Assembly (NCBI GenBank): GCA_004356305.1
Contig: SMXJ01000073.1
Location: forward strand, 1-11,949
Direction of reading: 5' to 3'
From: Bacteroidota bacterium
Lineage (GTDB): Bacteria > Bacteroidota > Bacteroidia > Flavobacteriales > Flavobacteriaceae
DNA: 11,949 nt
Each line of letters begins with the position of its first letter. The stretch's first letter is position 1. This document shows, in pieces, positions 6,674 to 11,949 of this stretch. The translations under genes and the position numbers were made by a program. The notes beneath the pieces are model-generated. The model saw nothing but the letters and a program-made list of their open reading frames with translations, did not search any database and had not been told where the DNA came from.

Positions 6674-7537
6674 ATGTATTTACAAGTAATAGATAGAGTT
6701 ACGACAATTACTAAGGAAGATTTCCGAAATAATTATTTTAAACCGCAAAAACCGGTTATTATTGAACGGTTTGTGAATGATTGGCCTGCCATGAGTAAAT
6801 GGAATCTTGAATATATGTCGGAGCTTGCCGGTGATATAACAGTGCCTTTATACGACGATCGTCCTGTGCGCCACGAAGAAGGGTTTAATCAACCCCATGC
6901 CAAAATGAAGATGAGCGACTATATAGATTTACTGAAGAAAGAACCCACGCGTTACAGAATCTTTTTATGGAATATTTTAAAAGAAGTTCCAGAACTGCAA
7001 AAGGATTTTTCATATCCTGATTTTGGTCTAAAGTTAATGAAGGGATTGCCAATGATGTTCTTTGGAGGGCAAGACAGCTACACTTTTATGCATTATGACA
7101 TCGACCTGGCAAATATTTTTCATTTCCATTTTCATGGAAAGAAACAAGCCATTCTTTTCGATCAAAACCAGACAGATTATTTGTATAAAATTCCTCATTC
7201 ATTGATCGTGCGTGAAGATATAGACTTCGCCAATCCGGATTTTGACAAATGGCCGGCTTTAAAAAAAGCCAAAGGTTTTGTTGGCAATCTCGAGCATGGA
7301 AATGTCCTGTACATACCGGAAGGCTATTGGCATCTTATGCGTTATCTAACCCCGGGTTTTTCTATGAGTTTACGTGCCATTGCCCGTAATCCAAAAAATT
7401 TAGGGAAGGCGATATATAACATTTTTGTGATGCGACATTTCGATAACTTAATGCGTAGGATGAAAGGGCAGTCCTGGATCGATGCTAAAAACGAAAAAGC
7501 AGTGATGAATACGCACCGTAAGTTAGGCCTGATATAA
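6674..7537 (+). CDS. JmjC-like cupin protein, putative Fe(II)/2-oxoglutarate dioxygenase
   Basis: A 287-residue protein of the cupin-8/JmjC-like type related to asparaginyl hydroxylases such as FIH. Such enzymes hydroxylate protein side chains (or other substrates) using Fe(II), O2 and 2-oxoglutarate. Visible features: an N-terminal segment KPVIIERFVNDWPAMSKW (about 26-43), typical of the family; the metal-binding HxD as His140-Tyr-Asp142; a following strand NIFHFHFHGKKQAILF (147-162) carrying Lys candidates for 2-oxoglutarate binding; and the distal His220 in IPEGYWH (214-220). The full facial triad is thus present. The C-terminal 60 residues are basic and helical, consistent with a dimerisation region. 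No signal peptide. The substrate is unknown; ribosomal protein hydroxylation is known for some bacterial relatives but is not shown here. Convergent with recX, 34 bases apart, with no obvious terminator. Confidence 0.8.
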   Translation: MYLQVIDRVTTITKEDFRNNYFKPQKPVIIERFVNDWPAMSKWNLEYMSELAGDITVPLYDDRPVRHEEGFNQPHAKMKMSDYIDLLKKEPTRYRIFLWNILKEVPELQKDFSYPDFGLKLMKGLPMMFFGGQDSYTFMHYDIDLANIFHFHFHGKKQAILFDQNQTDYLYKIPHSLIVREDIDFANPDFDKWPALKKAKGFVGNLEHGNVLYIPEGYWHLMRYLTPGFSMSLRAIARNPKNLGKAIYNIFVMRHFDNLMRRMKGQSWIDAKNEKAVMNTHRKLGLI

Positions 7538-7571
7538 TTTAAAATTTGAAGAGCATGATGTTATAAAAATA

Positions 7572-8051
7572 CTAGGAGATTAGTTCTCTTACCTTCTCCC
7601 AAACCAAATCAGATTCCCAGCCTCGATACAATAGATAATCGGCTAGTTTTCGTCTTTTTTTTTGAAGGTTATTTTCTGAAGTCAATTGCCGGAATCGTTT
7701 TTCAACCAACTCCTCAAAAGTGGTTATATAATCATTATCCGGAATTTCTTTCATCGCCAGATCGATATTGTACTTTGAAATGTCCCGCAACCTTAGCTCA
7801 CGAATGATCCGTATCTTACCCCACTTCTTCGTTCTAAACTTACCTCGGGCGAAGGCTTGTGCAAACCGGGTTTCGTTGAGGTAATCGTGTTGTAACAAAT
7901 GGTGTATAATTAGATCGATGGCATCCCGGATCATATGCATTTCCTTCAGCTTTTGATGTACTTCTTTGTGACATCGCTCCTGGTATGCACAGTAGTTTTC
8001 CAGGCGGGATTTCGCCTCTTTTACCGAGTATGTTTTGGCAGTTTTCAGAAT
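7572..8051 (-). CDS. recX: RecX, regulatory protein of RecA, with a non-ATG start
   Basis: RecX binds RecA filaments and limits recombinase and coprotease activity. The conserved N-terminal helix repeat is coded upstream of the first ATG: the frame reads ...ENYCAYQERCHKEVHQKLKEM before reaching the Met at 7940, and YCAYQxRCHKEV is a family hallmark. Moving upstream, the frame meets a stop at 8060-8058. The only start-like codons before the conserved part are ATT (8051-8049) and CTG (8048-8046), giving 159 or 158 residues, the usual size. I place the start at ATT with low certainty. Later landmarks are FLNExRFA-like DYLNETRFAQAFARGKFRTKKWG, ELRLRDISKYNID and YLLYRGWESDLVWEKV near the C-terminus, all typical of the three-helix repeats. 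It lies directly after the rng terminator, so transcription depends on read-through or a promoter in 8052-8083. Confidence 0.88.
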   Translation of the reverse strand: MLKTAKTYSVKEAKSRLENYCAYQERCHKEVHQKLKEMHMIRDAIDLIIHHLLQHDYLNETRFAQAFARGKFRTKKWGKIRIIRELRLRDISKYNIDLAMKEIPDNDYITTFEELVEKRFRQLTSENNLQKKRRKLADYLLYRGWESDLVWEKVRELIS

Positions 8052-8063
8052 TGAAAATTAAGG

Positions 8064-8079
8064 AATTCTTTTAAGAATT
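8064..8079. repeat. Inverted repeat in the recX leader
   Basis: AATTCTT (8064-8070) and AAGAATT (8073-8079) form a 7-bp dyad with a 2-base centre, 12 bases before the putative recX start. As RNA it would need a larger loop, so a protein-binding site is as likely as a hairpin. AT-rich dyads arise easily by chance. Confidence 0.35.
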
Positions 8080-8083
8080 ACCC

Positions 8084-8117
8084 ATAAAAAAACCCCTCCA
8101 AAATGGAAGGGGTTTTT
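8084..8117 (-). terminator. Rho-independent terminator of rng
   Basis: On the minus strand the stem AACCCCTTCCA (from 8114-8104) pairs with TGGAGGGGTT (8100-8091), with one bulged base and a 3-base loop, and is followed by a run of T. It begins a few bases past the rng stop at 8122. GC-rich stem and T-run make this a strong terminator; the A-run on the other side would let it act in both directions. Confidence 0.88.
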
Positions 8118-8121
8118 CAGG

Positions 8122-9666
8122 TTATTTGATCTTGTTACCATCTTTGTCATAAAAATGATATTCAAGGTATGTGTAAGCATCTCTAGGTTGAATAGTCACC
8201 CATTTTTTGTGCTCCATAAACCATTTGGTTCGCACAGATGGAAATCCTTTTGTTAAAAAGGCTGCTATAAAAGGATGTGTGTTTAAAGTTATCTTTTTAT
8301 AGTCTTTTTGAAAGAGTATTTTCATCTCTTCCGTGATCTTTTGCACAACTAGAATAGGAGCTTCAATCTCCCCACTTCCACCCATATTTGGGTTCTCTTC
8401 GCGGGTTTCAATATTCACTTCCGGTCTTACTCGTTGGCGTGTAATTTGAATTAAGCCAAATTTACTTGGCGGGAGAATTTTGTGTTTGGCTTTGTCGTCT
8501 TTCATTTCTTCCCGTAGGTGATTGAATAATTTTTTTCGATGTTCGGCTTTGCCCATATCGATAAAGTCAACCACAATGATGCCTCCCATGTCTCGAAGTC
8601 TTAGCTGTCTTGCTACCTCGGTAGCGGCTATAATGTTGACCTCGAATGCTGTGTCTTCCTGGGTTTTGGATTTATTACTTCGGTTACCACTATTCACGTC
8701 AATTACGTGAAGGGCTTCCGTATGTTCAATTACCAAATAAGCACCTTTTGCTCCGGAAACGGTTTTACCAAACGAAGTTTTAATTTGCCTTTCAATTCCA
8801 AATTTTTCAAAAATAGGAACCGAGGATTTATAAAACTTAACAATATTCTCCTGTTTGGGTGCAATCTCTCGCACGTAATCTTTTATTTGTAAATAAAGGT
8901 TTTCGTCATCTATTTGAATAGCAGAGAACGAATCGTTAAAAATGTCTCTAATAATAGAAGCTCCTCTATTTAACTCTCCTAGCACCTTGCTGGGGTGGTG
9001 CGCTCCCCGTAGCTTTTTACACATCGCTATCCAGCGATCCTTGAGATTTTGTAAATCTCTATCCAGTTCTGCTACTTTTTTACCTTCTGCTACAGTTCGT
9101 ATAATTACTCCAAATCCTTTTGGTTTAATGCTCATTATCAAGCGTTTTAACCTCTCTTTTTCTACGCGGGATTCTATTTTTTGTGAAATAGAAACTCGAT
9201 CAGAAAATGGTACAAGGACAATATATCGTCCGGCAATTGAAAGCTCCGAACTAATACGTGGTCCTTTTGTGGATATGGGTTCTTTTACGATTTGTACCAA
9301 AATAGATTGATTGTTTTTGAGAGCATCATTGATACTTCCATGTTTATCAATCTCCTTTTCAAATGGGAAATTTTTTAAAGAGAAATCTCTTAATTTACCT
9401 GTGCTTACACGTTTTACGAATTTCATCAACGAAAGTACTTTGGGGCCTAGATCATGATAATGCAAAAATGCATCTTTCTCATACCCTACATTTACAAATG
9501 CAGCGTTGAGACCAGGAACTGTTTTCCGTATTTTGGCGATAAACACATCACCTACCGAAAACTTATTGCCTTCTTCTTCCTTGTGTAATTCGATTAGTTT
9601 TCCATCTTTTAAAAGGGCAAAATCTACTTCTTGTGAACTGGATCTGATAATTAATTCGTAGTTCAC
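8122..9666 (-). CDS. rng: Ribonuclease G / RNase E family endoribonuclease, GTG start
   Basis: Single-strand-specific endoribonuclease of rRNA processing and mRNA decay. 514 residues, close to RNase G size, with no RNase E-type C-terminal scaffold. The N-terminus ELIIRSSSQEVDFALLKDGKL is typical of the Bacteroidota branch. An S1 RNA-binding domain begins near 37 (SVGDVFIAKIRKTVPGLNAAFV). The DNase I-like catalytic part holds VIDVNSG with Asp323 and VVDFIDM with Asp367, matching E. coli RNase E Asp303 and Asp346, plus ATEVARQLRLRDMGG and FGLIQITRQRVRP. Where E. coli has the zinc-link CPxCxGxG, this protein reads NPNMGGSG (426-433), so both cysteines are missing. The start is GTG at 9666: a stop codon (TGA, 9672-9670) lies two codons upstream, and the nearby ATG at 9673 is in another frame. 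Followed by a terminator and recX. Confidence 0.96.
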   Translation of the reverse strand: MNYELIIRSSSQEVDFALLKDGKLIELHKEEEGNKFSVGDVFIAKIRKTVPGLNAAFVNVGYEKDAFLHYHDLGPKVLSLMKFVKRVSTGKLRDFSLKNFPFEKEIDKHGSINDALKNNQSILVQIVKEPISTKGPRISSELSIAGRYIVLVPFSDRVSISQKIESRVEKERLKRLIMSIKPKGFGVIIRTVAEGKKVAELDRDLQNLKDRWIAMCKKLRGAHHPSKVLGELNRGASIIRDIFNDSFSAIQIDDENLYLQIKDYVREIAPKQENIVKFYKSSVPIFEKFGIERQIKTSFGKTVSGAKGAYLVIEHTEALHVIDVNSGNRSNKSKTQEDTAFEVNIIAATEVARQLRLRDMGGIIVVDFIDMGKAEHRKKLFNHLREEMKDDKAKHKILPPSKFGLIQITRQRVRPEVNIETREENPNMGGSGEIEAPILVVQKITEEMKILFQKDYKKITLNTHPFIAAFLTKGFPSVRTKWFMEHKKWVTIQPRDAYTYLEYHFYDKDGNKIK

Positions 9667-9690
9667 GTTTCATGATTTATATCCGTTCCG

Positions 9691-9718
9691 AAAATTTAGG
9701 AACAGATGGATTAAACAA
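9691..9718 (-). promoter_or_regulatory. Possible promoter of rng
   Basis: On the minus strand a TTG (9718-9716), a 17-base spacer and TAAATTTT (9698-9691, one mismatch to TAnnTTTG) precede the GTG start by about 25 bases. It overlaps a GTTCC/GGAAC inverted repeat (9685-9689 and 9699-9703). Since the small gene upstream has its own terminator, a promoter in 9667-9830 is expected, but this site is only a candidate. Confidence 0.3.
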
Positions 9719-9726
9719 TATTTTTC

Positions 9727-9767
9727 ACAGGGTCTTTTCCGCCCTATGGCGGATAGATAAAACCTGT
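9727..9767 (-). promoter_or_regulatory. Two-tier hairpin in the rng upstream region
   Basis: A perfect inner stem TCCGCC/GGCGGA (9738-9743 and 9748-9753) with a 4-base loop is enclosed by an outer stem ACAGG/CCTGT (9727-9731 and 9763-9767) across an internal loop. It sits 61-101 bases before the rng start. No T-run follows on the minus strand, so it is not a typical terminator. It could be a structured mRNA leader if transcription starts upstream of it. Confidence 0.4.
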
Positions 9768-9830
9768 AGAAATCACAGTGCTACTTCACACTATAATCTC
9801 GTTGTCAAAGAACTATTTTTAAAACTTTTA

Positions 9831-9859
9831 AAAGAAAAAAGTAGTTACAAAAACTACTT
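9831..9859 (-). terminator. Terminator of the HU / small basic protein unit
   Basis: On the minus strand AAGTAGTT (9859-9852) pairs perfectly with AACTACTT (9846-9839) over a 5-base loop, followed by TTTTCTTT. The left arm includes the last Lys codon and the TAG stop of the 29-residue gene. The 8-bp stem is AT-rich, so strength is uncertain, but position and T-run fit an intrinsic terminator. Confidence 0.6.
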
Positions 9860-9943
9860 CTTCTTGTGGCGATTAGCGCGACGTCTTTTCTTGCGCTTAT
9901 GCGTTGCAACCTTATGTCTTTTCCTTTTTTTACCGCTTGGCAT
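9854..9943 (-). CDS. Very basic 29-residue protein, possible ribosome-associated peptide
   Basis: An intact short reading frame with ATG at 9943 and TAG at 9854-9856. It starts MPSGKKRKRHKVATHKRKK and ends RRRANRHKKK: 19 of 29 residues are Lys or Arg, with four His and no acidic residue. Such a sequence cannot be chance coding shadow: it lies between two codirectional genes and stops right at a terminator. From memory, near-identical short proteins recur in Bacteroidota next to HU and rng, usually as hypothetical proteins. The pattern recalls the basic helix of COX24/mS38-type mitochondrial ribosomal proteins and small ribosomal proteins in general; it does not match the bacterial Thx pattern. 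Binding to rRNA is therefore inferred, not shown. No clear Shine-Dalgarno sequence precedes it. Probably transcribed from the HU promoter, 54 bases after the HU stop. Confidence 0.8.
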   Translation of the reverse strand: MPSGKKRKRHKVATHKRKKRRRANRHKKK

Positions 9944-9967
9944 ACTTACTAACGTTTTTTTAAAAAG

Positions 9968-9989
9968 TCCCAATCCAAAAAATGGGATT
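9968..9989 (-). terminator. Weak hairpin between HU and the small basic protein gene
   Basis: TCCCA (9968-9972) can pair with TGGGA (9983-9987), or AATCC (9972-9976) with GGATT (9985-9989). On the minus strand the hairpin leads into TTTTTA then A-rich sequence. Either stem is only 5 bp, so partial termination or an intercistronic processing site is possible; it may also be nothing. Confidence 0.3.
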
Positions 9990-9997
9990 AGTTGTTA

Positions 9998-10288
9998 TTA
10001 TTTTACTTCGACATTCGTTTTAACGCTTTCTACAAAAACTTTTGCGGGTTTAAATGCCGGTATGTTGTGCGCCGGTATTTTGATGGTCGTGTTTTTTGAA
10101 ATGTTTCTTCCGGTTTTTTCAGCTCTTTTCTTAATTATGAAGCTTCCAAAACCTCTAAGATATACATTATCTCCACTTTCAAGTGAGATTTTTACTTCGC
10201 TCATAAAGGATTCAACGGTAGCTTGTACGTCACCTTTTTCCATTCCTAGTTTTTCTGAAATTTTCGCTACAATATCTGCTTTTGTCAT
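9998..10288 (-). CDS. hup: HU family DNA-binding protein
   Basis: A 96-residue nucleoid protein that bends and compacts DNA as a dimer. The fold is evident: an N-terminal helical part MTKADIVAKISEKLGMEKGDVQATVESFMSEV-like, then LESGDNVYLRGFGSF (37-51) with the conserved GFGSF, and the DNA-binding arm starting KKRAEKTGRNISKNTTIKIPAHNIPAFKPAKVF. In the arm the usual GRNP tip reads GRNI, with an IPAHNIPAFKP segment; this is the usual Bacteroidota HU type and not a defect. First gene of a minus-strand unit with the 29-residue basic protein. Divergent from mutY across 145 bases. The ATG at 10288 is the natural start and matches the family length. Confidence 0.95.
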   Translation of the reverse strand: MTKADIVAKISEKLGMEKGDVQATVESFMSEVKISLESGDNVYLRGFGSFIIKKRAEKTGRNISKNTTIKIPAHNIPAFKPAKVFVESVKTNVEVK

Positions 10289-10355
10289 TTAAATGGGGTT
10301 TTAATAATTAATAAATATGTTCGATCAAATATTAGGTTTGCTTTTTTCAAGAGGG

Positions 10356-10363
10356 CAAATATA
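10356..10363 (-). promoter_or_regulatory. -7 box of the HU promoter
   Basis: TATATTTG on the minus strand is a perfect TAnnTTTG, about 68 bases before the HU ATG. No TTG is seen at the usual -33 distance, where the sequence is AT-rich. The mutY promoter must lie in the same gap; TACATTAG (10422-10429), ending 4 bases before the mutY ATG, is a poor match and would leave almost no leader. Confidence 0.5.
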
Positions 10364-10433
10364 AGGATTTTAATATAATAATATCATATCGTAATCCATT
10401 AAAATATAATTAGATAACTGTTACATTAGCCAA

Positions 10434-11501
10434 ATGCCAAAAAATACGACATATTTTTCTAAAAACCTCATAATGTGGTATTTACAAAACGGAAGAATGC
10501 TGCCCTGGCGTGAAACCAAAGATCCGTATCGTATTTGGATCTCCGAAGTTATATTACAGCAAACTCGTGTTACACAGGGATTGCCCTATTATAGAAAATT
10601 TATCGATGCCTTTCCGAACGTTCACGATCTGGCAAATGCTCCGGAGGAAAAAGTACTCAAATTGTGGCAGGGTCTGGGGTACTATTCCAGAGCGAGAAAC
10701 CTTCACTTTACAGCCAAATATATTTCATCTTCACTGAAGGGGATCTTCCCCGATAATTATAAAGACCTCCTGAAGCTAAAAGGCATAGGCGATTATACGG
10801 CCAGCGCCATTGCTTCCATATGTTTTAACGAACCGGCGGCCGTTGTAGACGGTAATGTATATCGGGTACTTTCGCGGGTTTTTAATATCGAAATACCTAT
10901 AAACAGTACTCAGGGGATCAAGGAGTTTAAACGGATGGCACAACTCCTTATCGATCCCGTCCAACCCGGAACATTTAATCAGGCAATTATGGAATTTGGC
11001 GCCCGCTTTTGTGTGCCACAGAAACCGGATTGTGATAGCTGTCTCTTCTCTGCAACTTGCCTGGCCCTGGAAAGGAATAAAGTTATGCAGCTGCCTGTAA
11101 AACTCAATAAAACCAAGATCAAAAAGCATTACTATAATTATATAGTGCCAGTTTCATTAGACCATAAAACATTATTGACACAACGAACCGGAAAAGGGAT
11201 ATGGCAAAATTTGTATCAATTCCCTTTAGTGGAAAGCCCTTCGGAAGTCGATGTGACCAGGCTAAAGGATATTTCAGCATATAAAGATATTTCAGAGAAA
11301 CTAAAAATAAAATCCCTCGTACCTCATATGGCGACCTCAGTTGTCCACAAATTATCACACAAGCATTTGTATACCCGATTTTGGATCGCGGAGGTTTCAG
11401 AATTAAAAGAAAATGGAATTTCTTTCAGTGAAACACAATCGTTCCCTGTACCAATTCTTATAGGAAACTTCATTTCAGAATTTTCACTGTTCAAAGATTG
11501 A
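10434..11501 (+). CDS. mutY: Adenine DNA glycosylase MutY
   Basis: Removes adenine mispaired with 8-oxoguanine in base excision repair. 355 residues, the normal size. Catalytic domain: WISEVILQQTRV with Glu38 (E. coli Glu37), the helix-hairpin-helix LKGIGDYTASAI (115-126), and AAVVDGNVYRVLSR with the catalytic Asp139. The [4Fe-4S] loop is complete: Cys193-x6-Cys200-x2-Cys203-x5-Cys209. The C-terminal part (about 230-355) is the MutT-like 8-oxoG recognition domain, with TGKGIWQNLYQFPLVE (252-267) and a LSHKH segment (307-311). No frameshift or missing residue. It is followed after 64 bases by ssb; the mutY-ssb pairing is common in Flavobacteriaceae, where gliding genes gldE and gldD often come next, outside this window. 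Confidence 0.97.
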   Translation: MPKNTTYFSKNLIMWYLQNGRMLPWRETKDPYRIWISEVILQQTRVTQGLPYYRKFIDAFPNVHDLANAPEEKVLKLWQGLGYYSRARNLHFTAKYISSSLKGIFPDNYKDLLKLKGIGDYTASAIASICFNEPAAVVDGNVYRVLSRVFNIEIPINSTQGIKEFKRMAQLLIDPVQPGTFNQAIMEFGARFCVPQKPDCDSCLFSATCLALERNKVMQLPVKLNKTKIKKHYYNYIVPVSLDHKTLLTQRTGKGIWQNLYQFPLVESPSEVDVTRLKDISAYKDISEKLKIKSLVPHMATSVVHKLSHKHLYTRFWIAEVSELKENGISFSETQSFPVPILIGNFISEFSLFKD

Positions 11502-11530
11502 AAAATTACTTATATTTAATTTACAAATCC

Positions 11531-11538
11531 TACCTTTG
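11531..11538 (+). promoter_or_regulatory. -7 box of the ssb promoter
   Basis: TACCTTTG is a perfect TAnnTTTG, about 27 bases before the ssb ATG. No good TTG lies at the -33 distance (TTG at 11498-11500 is too far). An AAAGGA (11555-11560) lies 5 bases before the ATG and could act as a Shine-Dalgarno sequence, which is rare in this lineage. Confidence 0.5.
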
Positions 11539-11565
11539 CAGGTGAGTTTAAATTAAAGGAAATTT

Positions 11566-11949
11566 ATGAGCGGGACATTGAATAAGGTGATGCTTATCGG
11601 GCACACAGGCGACGTGGTTAAAATGAATTATTTTGAAGGTGGTGGATGCATTGGCAGATTTTCTCTGGCGACCAATGAAACCTATACCAACCGAACCACA
11701 GGAGAAAAGGTGTCGAATACCGAGTGGCACAATATTGTTGTAAGAAATAAGGGAGCTGAAATTTGTGAAAAATATTTGAAAAAAGGCGATAAAGTTTATA
11801 TAGAAGGGCGTATAAAAACCCGAAAATGGCAAGATGACCAGGGAAACGATCGCTATAGTACAGAAATTCAGTGCACGGATTTCACTTTTTTAACACCAAA
11901 ATCCGACAGCGGTGCGCCTACACAAGGCCAAGAAAATACAACAGGGCAG
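11566..11949 (+). CDS. ssb: Single-stranded DNA-binding protein, 3' end cut by window
   Basis: Coats single-stranded DNA during replication, repair and recombination. The frame is open from the ATG at 11566 to the window end (128 residues). The OB-fold is nearly complete: MSGTLNKVMLIGHTGD start, GGCIGRFSLATNETYTNR (about 27-44), TEWHNIVVRNKGAEICEKYLKKGDKVYIEGRIKTRKW (about 53-89) and DRYSTEIQCTDFTFL (about 95-109). Sequence after about 110 begins the flexible Gln/Gly/Thr-rich tail; the acidic C-terminal tip is not visible. MSGTLNKVMLIGHTGD is typical for flavobacterial SSB. Likely partly co-transcribed with mutY, plus its own promoter. Confidence 0.95.
   Translation, partial: MSGTLNKVMLIGHTGDVVKMNYFEGGGCIGRFSLATNETYTNRTTGEKVSNTEWHNIVVRNKGAEICEKYLKKGDKVYIEGRIKTRKWQDDQGNDRYSTEIQCTDFTFLTPKSDSGAPTQGQENTTGQ

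Noticed and set aside
7572..7940. recX starting at the ATG at 7940 (122 residues)
   Set aside because: It would drop the conserved YCAYQxRCHKEV helix that is coded in frame directly upstream.
8942..9310. A 122-codon open frame on the plus strand inside rng
   Set aside because: Antisense shadow of the conserved RNase G catalytic region, with no recognisable protein pattern.
9672..10292. A 206-codon open frame on the plus strand opposite HU and the small basic protein gene
   Set aside because: It lies antisense to two well-supported genes with clear family motifs, and its protein shows no recognisable domain. The length comes from AT-rich, Lys/Arg-poor antisense codons.
10776..11129. A 117-codon minus-strand open frame inside mutY
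   Set aside because: Antisense to the conserved MutY HhH and iron-sulfur region; no start context or known motif.
11548..11832. A 94-codon minus-strand open frame over ssb
   Set aside because: Antisense to the SSB OB-fold, which is plainly the real gene.
1..11949. Search by eye for CRISPR arrays, insertion sequences, integrase sites, toxin-antitoxin pairs, tRNA and rRNA genes
   Set aside because: No regularly spaced repeats, transposase or toxin motifs, cloverleaf or rRNA-like sequence was found. Genes are ordinary housekeeping types with uniform composition.

Overview
The window looks like chromosomal housekeeping DNA from a member of the Bacteroidota, most likely family Flavobacteriaceae. 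The gene types, the moderately AT-rich composition, the near absence of Shine-Dalgarno sequences and several TAnnTTTG-type -7 promoter boxes all point that way. So do lineage traits: a large NagB/PIG-L fusion protein, a minimal ATP synthase epsilon subunit, a flavobacterial-type HU and SSB, and a mutY-ssb pair. No mobile element, CRISPR array, tRNA, rRNA or obvious horizontally acquired block was seen.

Layout, left to right. Bases 1-1083 hold the 3' part of glmS (glucosamine-6-phosphate synthase). Bases 1249-3106 hold atpD-atpC, with a promoter before and a strong terminator after. Bases 3235-5157 hold a 640-residue NagB/PIG-L fusion. It ends 5 bases from the end of a convergent GNAT acetyltransferase gene (5163-5693, minus). 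A small surface-type lipoprotein with two fibronectin III domains (5940-6575) is followed by a JmjC-like cupin dioxygenase (6674-7537). The minus strand then carries, in transcription order, HU (10288-9998), an easily missed 29-residue very basic protein (9943-9854), RNase G (9666-8122) and recX (8051-7572). On the plus strand, mutY (10434-11501) diverges from HU and is followed by ssb, which runs off the window end.

Functionally, glmS and the NagB fusion bracket the amino-sugar branch point (making and breaking down glucosamine-6-phosphate), and atpDC supplies two F1 subunits. MutY, SSB, RecX and HU are DNA repair, recombination and nucleoid proteins. RNase G handles RNA processing, and the 29-residue protein may be a ribosomal or RNA-binding peptide.

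No stretch over 300 bases lacks a gene. The longest gap (5694-5939, 246 bases) shows only a possible -7 box for the acetyltransferase. I see no clear candidate for a novel multi-gene system. The points most worth a second look are the unannotated-looking basic peptide, a recX with no possible ATG at its conserved N-terminus, an RNase G that has lost its zinc-link cysteines, and a NagB domain in which the triad aspartate is a threonine.
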